A DNA stretch of 64,000 nucleotides from BACL21 sp038141525 (GTDB taxonomy: Bacteria; Bacteroidota; Bacteroidia; Flavobacteriales; Flavobacteriaceae), in assembly GCA_038141525.1 (NCBI GenBank), contig JAYQIF010000004.1, forward strand, positions 227,400-291,399, written 5' to 3'. The translations under genes and the position numbers were made by a program. Positions 52,338-61,030 of this stretch are shown here, one piece after another. Below the pieces are notes generated by a model, which was not told the DNA's origin, did no database searches, and was given only the letters and a program-made list of their open reading frames with translations. Numbering within the stretch: position 1 is the stretch's first letter; each line of letters begins with the position of its first letter.

Positions 52338-53420
52338 TCAAAACAAAATAATTATCGAATTTGTTACGATGAATATTAATAACATAAATATGGCCGCATT
52401 ACGATTATCCTCTAAAATGCCAACATTTAAATTCTTTTGTTGCTGAGCAATAACCAAGAAAATATTCATGATAATCAGGAAAATTATGAGATTATTTATT
52501 AGATCAGCTTTGGTTAGTACCTGGATTTCAGGCATCGAAGATTCCACAAAATATTTATTTCCTACTGCCCCAAAAATGCCCCCAAGACTCAATGTTATTC
52601 TAGTTTCGAATAACCTATTATCAATGAAAAAAACTAAATAGGAAATGATAAATGAAAGGATTGCGCCGAAAAATAATTTAAAATAGAGAAAAGCTCCTTT
52701 GCGACTTACTAGTACCTCAAAAATAAGTTCTTCAAACACCCTGTAACGCTCACCCTTTCCCGAATCGATTATATATGGGCTCTTAAAATAATTTTTTCGA
52801 GAAGAAATACCTTCCACGACAAATCCATCAAGTAAATAAGGAAAATTGTCACTCATTTGTGGTGGAAATGTTTTCGATTCATATAAACGCACTACTGAAG
52901 AGTCCTCCGTAGCTCGATATACAAATTGTAATTTCTGCTGATCAAATGGATAGTTTCTCAAATCCCATTTGTGCGGTAGATTAAGTTCAATAAGTTCTCT
53001 CGACCATTGATATTTATCATCATAATTACCATCATATACAGGAGACTCAATATATTTCAGATCACCTTCAGGATACAATAATCTTACATAATAAGGCCCT
53101 ACATAGATCTCTTCATTTGATTTTGAAACATAAATTGAGTCATGATCAAAATAAAAAGCATCAGCTGTTTCAGCATAAAAATAGCCATCTCTGATAGTTA
53201 AATCTCTGATAGCTTTGACATATAATTCAATTTCAAGATTTATTGGAAGTTCTAAAGTATCCGTTGCCGTTAATTGAATAAATGGGTATATCTCTCCGCT
53301 TCTAACGATACTATCACTTGTGATTTTTGAATTTTGACAGAAACCCCTTGGGCTATAAAGAATTAAGAAAAGTCCTAAAAAAGTCAATATTTTAAAAGAA
53401 AATGAACGCATAATATTCAT
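52338..53420 (-). CDS. Pentameric ligand-gated ion channel (Cys-loop receptor) homologue
   Basis: A 360-residue protein with a signal peptide (LGLFLILYSPRGFCQ), a strand-rich extracellular domain and four helices. The Pro-loop equivalent is seen as LRNYPFDQQKLQF (about 155-166). M1 is about 243-265, M2 272-292 (TRITLSLGGIFGAVGNKYF), followed by SSMPEIQVLTKADLI as in GLIC/ELIC-type M2-M3 loops, M3 305-326 and M4 341-360. Bacterial homologues form pentameric cation or anion channels in the inner membrane, opened by protons or small ligands. No Cys pair brackets the loop, as in other bacterial members. Ligand and ion are not readable. The adjacent genes encode periplasmic proteins that could affect the ligand domain. 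Confidence 0.75.
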   Translation of the reverse strand: MNIMRSFSFKILTFLGLFLILYSPRGFCQNSKITSDSIVRSGEIYPFIQLTATDTLELPINLEIELYVKAIRDLTIRDGYFYAETADAFYFDHDSIYVSKSNEEIYVGPYYVRLLYPEGDLKYIESPVYDGNYDDKYQWSRELIELNLPHKWDLRNYPFDQQKLQFVYRATEDSSVVRLYESKTFPPQMSDNFPYLLDGFVVEGISSRKNYFKSPYIIDSGKGERYRVFEELIFEVLVSRKGAFLYFKLFFGAILSFIISYLVFFIDNRLFETRITLSLGGIFGAVGNKYFVESSMPEIQVLTKADLINNLIIFLIIMNIFLVIAQQQKNLNVGILEDNRNAAIFMLLIFIVTNSIIILF

Positions 53421-53453
53421 CTATAATGCCTCATTTAAACTACTCCCTTAGGG

Positions 53454-53882
53454 CTAAAATTTCCATATTGAGTCCTGGTTGCTGTATGTCATTCTTTGAC
53501 CAATTAAAGTAATTGGATCGTCTTTTGAAACAAATTCATTTTTTGTAAATCCTCCGTATACACTTGAACATTCATCGGAATTCATTTTCTTTTGATTGTT
53601 CCAATTATCACCATAATAAAAAAACACCTGATAAGTGCCATCCTTAAGTTCAAAAGTGTAGCTACTATTTCGCGAGATATATGCATGCTTTATAATCTTG
53701 CCATATCTTTTAACAATTGCCATTACAGGTGAGTCAGACGTATTAACTTTTATATCAGAACACCCAACGTAAGGACATGAAGCATTTTTACCAAAACAAT
53801 TTTCCCATGGAGTATAACCTGTATACTGTGCACTCATTAAAGCGGGGAGCATTATTAATCCGATGAACCAAATTTTTCTCAT
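53454..53882 (-). CDS. Secreted small beta-domain protein
   Basis: A 142-residue protein with signal peptide (FIGLIMLPALMSAQ). The mature part has four Cys (ENCFGKNASC and PYVGCSD among them) and the segments DGTYQVFFYYGDNWN and YGGFTKNEFVS. These match the C-terminal domain of the TPR protein two genes downstream (DGVYEIQFYKGNYW and GGFLSDVEFEKI). It is probably periplasmic or secreted. It lies 33 bases before the channel gene and may be the first gene of that transcript. Role unknown. Confidence 0.65.
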   Translation of the reverse strand: MRKIWFIGLIMLPALMSAQYTGYTPWENCFGKNASCPYVGCSDIKVNTSDSPVMAIVKRYGKIIKHAYISRNSSYTFELKDGTYQVFFYYGDNWNNQKKMNSDECSSVYGGFTKNEFVSKDDPITLIGQRMTYSNQDSIWKF

Positions 53883-54093
53883 TTCCTAAAATTATGTTAA
53901 GAAAATTAGAGAAAATGAAAATAAAAAACAAGAAATTCTCGTTAATTAGCTGAGTTTTAGTGTGAAATCACCACTGTAGTGGGCAGGATAAATTCCTTTC
54001 GTTATTAATTTACGAAAAGCAGACCTTTCCAGTCAATTTACCAATAATACCTGATATTACTGCAAACGATTAAATGTAGAAGGTTAATCTTGT

Positions 54094-54474
54094 TTAATTA
54101 CTTGACTTTATCAATTCATCCAATTCAGAATCAAGAATAGATAGAAGTAGGGTAGATTTATATTGACTTTTAAAAGAACCGGCTCCTTGATAGCCGCGGT
54201 CCGTTACTTTATATATCTCCCATGGTTTATTTCTAGTATATGGCTTCGTAATCTCAATTTCCGCAGAAAATTCATCATCCTTCAAATCATTTGTCTCATT
54301 TCGAAATCTCTCTTTGAGATAATCTTCTTTTATATCTTCATTTTCTAATTTTTCTCTTGAGAGTTCTCTAACTTTTCCCGCTATCCAAAATATAATCAAT
54401 ATTGCCAAACAAAAGATTCCTATTGGTCTCCAAATTGAAGGATCATACTTAACTGCAAGAAAATAAATATTCAT
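54094..54474 (-). CDS. Single-pass membrane protein, paralogue of the one at 56364
   Basis: A 126-residue protein: one N-terminal helix (IGIFCLAILIIFWIAGKV), a charged linker, and a small domain with TRNKPWEIYKVTDRGYQGAG. The segment is similar to NENKPWKVFVTVKSGTWPF in the 137-residue protein at 56364-56777, and the layout is the same. Function unknown. It follows the next gene by five bases. Confidence 0.6.
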   Translation of the reverse strand: MNIYFLAVKYDPSIWRPIGIFCLAILIIFWIAGKVRELSREKLENEDIKEDYLKERFRNETNDLKDDEFSAEIEITKPYTRNKPWEIYKVTDRGYQGAGSFKSQYKSTLLLSILDSELDELIKSSN

Positions 54475-54479
54475 AATGG

Positions 54480-54833
54480 TTATTTTTTATAAATTTCAAA
54501 AATAGTTGTCGCTGAAACTAGTAATAAACCCACCAAAGCACCGTAAAAAAATGTTAAAGGCATAGAAGCAATCATTAGCATAACGGGGATAAGAGGTTTA
54601 ATAAATTTCTTTTCCGTTAGCATTTTAATATTCAGATATAATACAAAGATGGCCATTAATGCCGGGGCTACAATACCAATATTATTTTCATCAACGATTT
54701 CCAAGAATCCAAGGCCAAAACTTAAAACACCCAAACAAAATATTGATATAACAAACCAAAAAATATAAAAAACAAACGCCTCTTTAATTGTTTTCTTGGT
54801 GTATAAATTCAATGCATTCCTGAACATAAACAT
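54480..54833 (-). CDS. Four-helix membrane protein
   Basis: A 117-residue protein made almost entirely of four hydrophobic helices (AFVFYIFWFVISIFCLGVL, IVAPALMAIFVLYLNI, FIKPLIPVMLMIASMPLTFF, GALVGLLLVSATTIF). Not recognised. It is followed by the single-pass protein and preceded by a 270-base gap with a decayed reading. Confidence 0.55.
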   Translation of the reverse strand: MFMFRNALNLYTKKTIKEAFVFYIFWFVISIFCLGVLSFGLGFLEIVDENNIGIVAPALMAIFVLYLNIKMLTEKKFIKPLIPVMLMIASMPLTFFYGALVGLLLVSATTIFEIYKK

Positions 54834-55002
54834 TAGTGATTTAATAAATTAATAATTGAATTATGTAAATTATAATTTCCTTAGACGTGAATTTTTAGTG
54901 ACATATACGAGGCCTTTTAATTTTTTATTCTAAAGATTTCTGTGAATGCTTAAAGCTAAACAATTTAGAATGATATGAAAAAATCCTTTTGAGTGAGAAA
55001 AA

Positions 55003-55104
55003 TCAGTTACTTTTTAATTTTCCATCTATATAACTTTCTGAAGAAATTAATTTACCATTTGGTGCAAAGAATTCAGATAAACCATGTTGTTTGGCAGTTA
55101 GAAT
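55003..55104 (-). pseudogene. Possible remnant of a MORN-2/YwqK-type repeat
   Basis: In the same frame directly after the WD40 stop codon, 33 codons remain open and read ...SEFFAPNGKLISSESYIDGK..., the pattern of MORN_2/YwqK repeats (F-x-P-N-G-K-L and Y-x-D-G-K-L). It may be the tail of a lost gene or a former extension of the WD40 protein. Confidence 0.35.
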
Positions 55105-56061
55105 TTAGTTCCAAATTTTTAATTCCTTATTTACACCGCCTGTAATGAATTCATCTTTATTTGATATAAACTCCACAGTTTTAACGGTTCCTTTGTGTTC
55201 ATTAGTCAATTGTAGAATTTCAATGCTCTTTTTTAAATCCCAAATTCTTGCCGTTTGATCTGAACTACCAGATGCAATTTTGTTGCCGTCAAAACTGAAA
55301 CCAATTGAAAGGACCGGTTTAAAGTGGCCTCTTAAACGCGTTATTTCTTTAAGTTCTGGGTTTAGCAACTGTATATCACCACTAGATGTTCCCACTGCAA
55401 GGTTTGTATAATCATTATTGAACGACATACACATCAATCCCTTGAATGGTGTTCGACTAATTAGTTTCCTAGAAACAAGTGACCATACTTGAAATTCATC
55501 ATGACAGCCAAAATAAATTCTATTTGAAAACGGGTTAAAGTCAAAATCATTTATCTGCTTATCAACCAAAAAATTAGAAATCAGATTTCCGTCAATATCG
55601 TATAATAAGGCCACTTTTTGAAAGCCTTGGATTGCAATAAATTCACTTCCAGAACTACTAAATTTTGCATTATGCACCCAATTACCCGTGTCTATATTTA
55701 AGATCTCTACGCCATTCGTTAGGTCCCATACCTTAATCACACCACTTTTATCTGCTGAAATAAGCCGTTTTGAATTTGGACTAAAATTGATTGCCTCTAT
55801 TGATTGTTTATGCCCCAACAACTTAAATTTTACACTATAGTCCGATGAAGAAATTACCGTTATTTTGAATTCTTCCTTAAGATTCTTAAAACCTAATGGA
55901 TCTTCAGTATCATCAGCAATTGCAATTATTTTTTGATTTGGACTTAATTTAATGCAGCTCACAGGTAAGTCTGTAGGTATATTTTGGATAATCTCACCTT
56001 TCTGCTCATTCAAGCAACTTGAAGCCAAAAATAGATATGATAATAAGATAACTTCTTTCAT
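55105..56061 (-). CDS. WD40-repeat lipoprotein
   Basis: A 318-residue protein from the ATG at 56061, chosen because it begins at the signal peptide with lipobox (LSYLFLASSCLNEQ, Cys about residue 16). At least five WD40-like blades follow, for example KRLISADKSGVIKVWDL, NKIASGSSDQTARIWDLK and DEFITGGVNKELKIWN, making a probable beta-propeller. It should sit in the envelope and mediate protein contacts. It is flanked by small membrane protein genes on the same strand. Confidence 0.78.
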   Translation of the reverse strand: MKEVILLSYLFLASSCLNEQKGEIIQNIPTDLPVSCIKLSPNQKIIAIADDTEDPLGFKNLKEEFKITVISSSDYSVKFKLLGHKQSIEAINFSPNSKRLISADKSGVIKVWDLTNGVEILNIDTGNWVHNAKFSSSGSEFIAIQGFQKVALLYDIDGNLISNFLVDKQINDFDFNPFSNRIYFGCHDEFQVWSLVSRKLISRTPFKGLMCMSFNNDYTNLAVGTSSGDIQLLNPELKEITRLRGHFKPVLSIGFSFDGNKIASGSSDQTARIWDLKKSIEILQLTNEHKGTVKTVEFISNKDEFITGGVNKELKIWN

Positions 56062-56113
56062 TCGTCTTTTTATTTTAATAAGTTGTATGAATATTAACAA
56101 TACTTAGAAAATT

Positions 56114-56287
56114 TTATTTGATTACTTCTATACCTTCTAAAAATATTTGATTAAGTCTGGATGATAAAAATTGAGAAATTATCACCGCAAGAATCACAAC
56201 TAAAAATGCGAGAGCCATTGTTCTGTAAAAATAGATCTTCCCCGTTATTTTACCTTGAAAACTAAAAAATGATGCTTTTAGATTCAT
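56114..56287 (-). CDS. Very small membrane protein (57 residues)
   Basis: Reading ATG at 56287 to TAA at 56114. The start FSFQGKITGKIYFYRTMALAF is similar to the small membrane protein beside TerB (WFDFKKTKISGTAYLGRMI), followed by one strong helix (FLVVILAVIISQF). Both may belong to one small membrane family. It lies 52 bases before the WD40 gene. Confidence 0.55.
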   Translation of the reverse strand: MNLKASFFSFQGKITGKIYFYRTMALAFLVVILAVIISQFLSSRLNQIFLEGIEVIK

Positions 56288-56363
56288 AGTTTTATTCTTA
56301 AATGGATTTTGATTCGTTCAACAATATATGAGGTATTTTCTTTGAGCACTCTCACTTCAGCAG

Positions 56364-56777
56364 CTAATGGGCTTCCAGAAACTTCAAAAATTCTTCATTT
56401 TCTGAAAGCTCTTTATTTGAAACCGAGTAAATTTCAATTTCCTCCTCCTTGTCATTGAATGGCCATGTACCAGATTTAACAGTGACAAATACCTTCCATG
56501 GTTTATTTTCATTATGAGGTAATGAAGAATCAACACTTTTTATCGTCCCTTTTTTGAAGCCTTGTCGATTTATAAGACCTAAAATTCGCGCTATTTCAGG
56601 ATCAGAAATAACTGTCTCAGCATTGAACTGGAAGTCATTTAAAAATGCAAACTTCTTTTCCAAAAACTCTAATTTTTCATTCTCAAATTCTATTTTGGTT
56701 CTTGTGCCATGCCAAATACCCCAACGAATTGCCGATATTACACCAATAATTAATGCTAAAACTAAATACGGAATCAT
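56364..56777 (-). CDS. Single-pass membrane protein, paralogue of the one at 54094
   Basis: A 137-residue protein: one helix (IPYLVLALIIGVISAIRW), a linker and a domain with NKPWKVFVTVKSGTWPF. The same layout and similar NKPW segment occur at 54094-54474. The start overlaps the stop of the upstream small gene (TAATG). Confidence 0.6.
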   Translation of the reverse strand: MIPYLVLALIIGVISAIRWGIWHGTRTKIEFENEKLEFLEKKFAFLNDFQFNAETVISDPEIARILGLINRQGFKKGTIKSVDSSLPHNENKPWKVFVTVKSGTWPFNDKEEEIEIYSVSNKELSENEEFLKFLEAH

Positions 56778-56950
56778 TATTTCCTTTTAAAAAATGATAC
56801 AAAGATTTTTGTGATTTTTGAAATGATAATTACCAAGAAAGGCGGCAAAAAAATAACGAGCAAGAAAAGGATTAAAATCGCAAATAAAATAGATCCATAT
56901 CCTGTTATAAAAGTCATGAGATCAAGCATATATACTGTAAAAAATTTCAT
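56777..56950 (-). CDS. Very small membrane protein (57 residues)
   Basis: Reading ATG at 56950 to TAA at 56777. It is one long hydrophobic segment (ILFAILILFLLVIFLPPFLV) with a basic tail (SFFKRK). The stop overlaps the start of the following gene, which supports real translation. Not recognised. Confidence 0.5.
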   Translation of the reverse strand: MKFFTVYMLDLMTFITGYGSILFAILILFLLVIFLPPFLVIIISKITKIFVSFFKRK

Positions 56951-56993
56951 CTCACTTGTTTAAGGTGGAATAACACTCATTTCTAATTAGCAT

Positions 56994-57576
56994 CTACATC
57001 TTCAAATCTTTCAGCGCCTCTAACATTAGTTTTCCATCCCTTTCTGCAGGAGTTTCATTACGATGAAAAAATCCGTCAGGAACTCTATTTGATGTTTTAA
57101 GTGAATAACAATTGACATAAATCTTTGCTAATTTTTCGCCGCCAATTGAATATAAATTATAGACATCAATTGTACCTTCAATATTGGGTGATGAAGTCCC
57201 TGAAGCAGGTAAATCATGATCAGGCCTTATAGATCCAATGGGGCTCTCATCATTTTCCGAGGTGCGAACAAACTCAACGGGATTATAAGTAACTGCACCT
57301 GAACCCGAAATAGAAGTGTATTTATATCTAAGTTTATCCATATATATCGGAATATTATCAATACCGTATATTGGAATTGGATTACTCTTTTCTAAACCGA
57401 ATTCACCATGAGCATTCGGATGTTGGTCTGAATAAGAATTATCATGATTTGTAGAAACAATTAAATCATGCATCAAACTCTTTTTTCTTGAAGACTTGTT
57501 CGTCTCCTTAATTTCTCAAAATAAATTGCATTTTTTCTGCAACTGTTTTTTTCTTGAAAAAGTCTAGAATTCCCAT
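56994..57576 (-). CDS. Hypothetical protein, first gene of the minus-strand cluster
   Basis: The corrected protein is about 193 residues. ATG at 57576 gives MGILDFFKKKTVAEKMQFIL, a credible start, and the frame breaks near 57515-57520; removing one base joins it to KETNKSSRKKSLMHDLI and the 160-residue body. The body has a strand-rich region (IPIYMDKLRYKYTSISGSG and TIDVYNLYSIGGEKLAKIYV) but no known motif. It has no signal peptide. It is the first gene of the cluster and divergent from the gene at 57808 across 231 bases. Confidence 0.55.
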
Positions 57577-57807
57577 ACGGCTATTTTTTTACTCAAATGA
57601 ATTCGTCGTGAGTCGAACCCTTTGTATGATTGTGCAAGGAGTTGTTGCTTATGTAGTTTCCATGCTCAGGTTTGACTTTTAAAATCAATATTCTTTGTTT
57701 TTAATTAACTGTAAGAGATAAAGTTAAGAATTAAATTTTTAAATTATACACTCACTGGTATTGGGAATTCATCAAATAATTATTTTCTTTAAGTCAAATT
57801 TATTATT

Positions 57808-58797
57808 ATGCTCCTTACAAAAAATCAGAAGCGATTTAGTCTATATTTTATTCTAATATTACTAGTATCTTATTTTTCTTTTTTCGATGACTACTTTAAA
57901 TATTTAGAAGTCAAAAAGATTGGTACCTCAGAAGCATGCAAGTCATATTATAGCAGCTTTCCCAATGGATATTTTACTGAAGACGTAAAAGTCCTTGAAA
58001 TAAAATACGATAGAGATATCGTATTAGTGAGAGATTTTTTTAAAAATTATCCTAAAAGTGAGTATGCGCCTATAGTTGAATTAATCAATTTAGAAATTTG
58101 GAATGATGAAATTAATAGATATGATTCCATTGCACAATCCAATAATCGATATGATCAGAATGCCGTGGTATTTTTCAAAGAATTACTTACTTATATGAGA
58201 GATAATAGGGAATCCACGGTCTTTATGAAGTTAGACGGGAATGTTAAAGTAAAAGACTTTCATAGCTACCCAGATGATATCAAAGATTTAATGGATTTAT
58301 TCTATAAATATGATGATGACAGAACAGTCTCCGGCAACATTGTGAACATAACTTCGAATTATGACAAGGGATCTGTGGAGAATTATGAACAAATAATAAA
58401 AGAATCGATAATGAATAGCTTTGAGAATCTGCTATCAGATAAATTTATTTCTGTGGAAACGTATAATGATTTTAAAAGCTCAAAAGATGATCTGGTCATT
58501 TACATCAATTACAATATTGAAAATGAAGAAGATGTTATCGAGAACTATTCATTACCGACTTTATGGTCGTACACGATTAATGGTGATTTTGAATCGTATC
58601 TCATTGGTGTTTCAATAATTTTTAATTTTTCATTTCAATTACCCAATAACGATTATTCCTTCAGCTTAAAGACAAATGCGTTAGAAAATATATCAAATAT
58701 TGATGGTGTTAAAGACGGTTATAAAATAATGACGCAACAAAATTTTCAAAACTTTGCAGATGGAATTTTAACGCGTTTTGGAATTGATAAAGAATGA
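57808..58797 (+). CDS. Single-pass membrane protein of unknown function
   Basis: A 329-residue protein: one N-terminal helix (FSLYFILILLVSYFSFF), then a segment (CKSYYSSFPNGYFTEDVKVL and FFKNYPKSEYAP) that looks like the short helical repeats often found beside bacterial caspase-like and CHAT proteins; that link is weak. The rest is unrecognised. After the stop, another frame reads NDVLNYFGSNTLEELLKESR up to a TGA at 58868-58870, so an indel at about 58793 could extend the protein by 24 residues. It is the first gene of the plus-strand half. Confidence 0.6.
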   Translation: MLLTKNQKRFSLYFILILLVSYFSFFDDYFKYLEVKKIGTSEACKSYYSSFPNGYFTEDVKVLEIKYDRDIVLVRDFFKNYPKSEYAPIVELINLEIWNDEINRYDSIAQSNNRYDQNAVVFFKELLTYMRDNRESTVFMKLDGNVKVKDFHSYPDDIKDLMDLFYKYDDDRTVSGNIVNITSNYDKGSVENYEQIIKESIMNSFENLLSDKFISVETYNDFKSSKDDLVIYINYNIENEEDVIENYSLPTLWSYTINGDFESYLIGVSIIFNFSFQLPNNDYSFSLKTNALENISNIDGVKDGYKIMTQQNFQNFADGILTRFGIDKE

Positions 58798-58973
58798 TGT
58801 TTTGAATTATTTTGGGTCTAATACGCTTGAAGAATTATTAAAAGAAAGTCGATTTTATATTGATTTATGAATGCTTAATGGATACCTCACGATCCTCATG
58901 ACGTCGGTGATTGGTGTGCAGTTGAATATAAAATACAAATTACTATAGAGTAATTAGTCATCTTATCAAAAAT

Positions 58974-60161
58974 ATGAAAACACGATTGCTGCTATTAATG
59001 TGTCTATTGTTATTATTCTTTGATAATCAGTGCATTGCGCAGGGATTAATCATTGATGATGATACATTTAAATGGATAGAAACATTACCACGAGAAGAGG
59101 CCACAAGGACTAAATTACCAGTAAGAGCATCATTAGAAAAATATTGCCCTTCCGCACTGGATCAATCCAATACATCAATGTGCGTCTCTTTTTCCTTATC
59201 AACCATAAGGACAATTATTTATGCCAGGAACAAGAATATAACAGATATTAATGAAATAAATACAAATCGCTTTTCTCCTACTTTCCTTTATTATCTTTTT
59301 AAAGATACTGAAGATGTCGATTGCACAAGAGGTCTTGGCTATGATGGTTTAGAGTTTATGATTGATTATGGGTTGCCCTTTTCATCAGATGTAGAAGAGA
59401 ACTCTTTTCATCCTTATTCTGATAAAATGATATGTAATTATTATCCATATTCTTATAAAGACATAATAAGTGATATTGTTAAAGGAAGTAGATATGCTTT
59501 AAATAAAGAAAGTATTCGATTATGCGGTCTATCAATTGGAGAATCAAAATTCGCCGTATCTCATAGAATGGTGAAATCAGCTCTATATTTCGGAAATCCA
59601 TGCTTAATAGGAGCAAATTTTGGCGATCATTTTTATATAGAAAATAACGATGGCTTTAATAAGTTAGGTGGCAAAGAATCTAGTATGGGTCACGCTATGG
59701 TAATTATTGGTTATGATGATGAAAAATTTGGTGGGTCCTACAGGGTAATGAACAGTTATGGAAATGATTGGCAGGATAACGGAAAAACCTGGATAAGATA
59801 TAAGGATTTGGATATAATAAAAGGTTTTATAATATCAATGGATGGAGAAGATAAAGGTTATATCAAATCTGAAAAAGAAATAGGAAATTATTTGAGGAAT
59901 TCAAAGAAAGAATTACTTTTTAAGGAAAATAGTTTGTTTGATGAGCTTGTACAGACTGACCCGCTGTCTGAGTTAATTAATTCCTGCATGAAAGAACAAT
60001 CACATTTGGCGGAACAAGTAAATTTAAATGCTTTCTGTAATTGCTTTGTAGAATCACTAGTAAGTGAATTCATGAGACGAAAAGATTTAGGATTAGATAA
60101 TTCAGAAGAAAATTGGTCTCAAGAGTTAATTAGACAATGTCTCATACTGAATAAAAAATGA
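58974..60161 (+). CDS. Exported papain-like (C1 family) cysteine peptidase
   Basis: A 395-residue protein with signal peptide (LLLLMCLLLLFFDNQCIAQ). The C1 catalytic triad is visible: Cys70 in DQSNTSMCVSFSLST, His240 in SSMGHAMVIIGYDD, and Asn260 in YRVMNSYGNDWQDNG. The typical GSCWAF motif is changed to SMCVSF. The propeptide is short or absent. The C-terminal 130 residues carry several Cys (INSCMKEQ and NAFCNCFVES). The stop overlaps the MORN gene start by four bases, so translation is coupled. It is likely periplasmic. Confidence 0.82.
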   Translation: MKTRLLLLMCLLLLFFDNQCIAQGLIIDDDTFKWIETLPREEATRTKLPVRASLEKYCPSALDQSNTSMCVSFSLSTIRTIIYARNKNITDINEINTNRFSPTFLYYLFKDTEDVDCTRGLGYDGLEFMIDYGLPFSSDVEENSFHPYSDKMICNYYPYSYKDIISDIVKGSRYALNKESIRLCGLSIGESKFAVSHRMVKSALYFGNPCLIGANFGDHFYIENNDGFNKLGGKESSMGHAMVIIGYDDEKFGGSYRVMNSYGNDWQDNGKTWIRYKDLDIIKGFIISMDGEDKGYIKSEKEIGNYLRNSKKELLFKENSLFDELVQTDPLSELINSCMKEQSHLAEQVNLNAFCNCFVESLVSEFMRRKDLGLDNSEENWSQELIRQCLILNKK

Positions 60162-60184
60162 TAAAAATGATAAAAATGATAAAA
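60158..60184 (+). repeat. Three-copy 9-base tandem repeat at the MORN gene start
   Basis: ATGATAAAA three times in a row, followed by ATGAC. Each copy has an in-frame ATG, giving the residues MIKMIKMIKM. Copy-number change would alter only the N-terminal length. Confidence 0.85.
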
Positions 60185-61030
60185 ATGACAATAATTCTAT
60201 TGTTTACGACGATTGTCGGTTATGGGCAAGACAAGTCGGAACCAGCATTGTGGATGACGGATGAAATAAATTTGTGTGAACAGGCTTTAATAGCTGACAT
60301 TGATAATGATATTACAGCCTTAAATATATTGTCAAATGCAGGTGTTAGCAAGGAATCATACGCCAAATGTGGTTGTAATAGTTTAAAGGAAAAATATGAT
60401 TCATATGATTTGGCGAGAACTGATCTTGAGAATAAGGATGAATGCCAGATTAGGAGTCTGTTTTTGAATTGTTATTTCGGTTTTGATATTAAAAAATTAA
60501 CTGCGGAGGATGATAATGCAAGATGCGTTTTAGGAGATTGTTTTTGTGATTTTGGAAAGTTAGTTTTCAAAAATGGAGAAATTTATGAAGGAACTTTTTT
60601 TATGGGGTTATATCAAGGAAATGGAACCTTTTTATATGAAAATGGAGATAGATTTGAAGGAGAATTTATTGAAAACCTGAAACATAGAGGCAGTTTTTAT
60701 TTTTCAAACGGAGATACCTACACAGGAGAATTTCAAGATAATACTTATCATGGGTTAGGATTGATGAAATATAATAATGGAGAAATATATTATGGAGATT
60801 TTAAACATGGGTACAAACATGGCATAGGAACATACACATACGCCAATGGCGCAAAACATTCTGGATCATACGCAAATGATCTTCCTCATGGTGAAGGTGA
60901 ATTAACCCATTCTGATGGAAAACTAATAGGAAGTTGGGTTTCAGGAATGAAACACGGGAAATTTATCTTCCGCGTATTAGGCGAAAAGGATATTGAGGTT
61001 TATTATGATTATGATAAGGAAATTGAATAA
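60158..61030 (+). CDS. Exported MORN-repeat protein
   Basis: A 290-residue protein with a signal peptide (MTIILLFTTIVGYGQ). After a Cys-rich region (residues 30-115; CGCNSLKEKY) come six or more MORN repeats of about 23 residues: EIYEGTFFMGLYQGNGTF, DTYTGEFQDNTYHGLGLM, AKHSGSYANDLPHGEGEL. MORN repeats bind lipids or proteins. The start is ambiguous because ATGATAAAA occurs three times (60158-60184); translation may begin at any copy. It overlaps the peptidase upstream (4 bases) and the CHAT gene downstream. Confidence 0.82.
   Translation: MIKMIKMIKMTIILLFTTIVGYGQDKSEPALWMTDEINLCEQALIADIDNDITALNILSNAGVSKESYAKCGCNSLKEKYDSYDLARTDLENKDECQIRSLFLNCYFGFDIKKLTAEDDNARCVLGDCFCDFGKLVFKNGEIYEGTFFMGLYQGNGTFLYENGDRFEGEFIENLKHRGSFYFSNGDTYTGEFQDNTYHGLGLMKYNNGEIYYGDFKHGYKHGIGTYTYANGAKHSGSYANDLPHGEGELTHSDGKLIGSWVSGMKHGKFIFRVLGEKDIEVYYDYDKEIE

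Noticed and set aside
53976..53992. CCACTGTAGTGG palindrome upstream of the secreted protein as an operator
   Set aside because: A single 4-bp inverted pair in a 210-base gap, without a second copy or nearby regulator gene.
58871..58973. Short reading ending VEYKIQITIE before the C1 peptidase, resembling a TonB C-terminus
   Set aside because: Only about 25 codons and preceded by a stop; similarity is too short to call a gene remnant.
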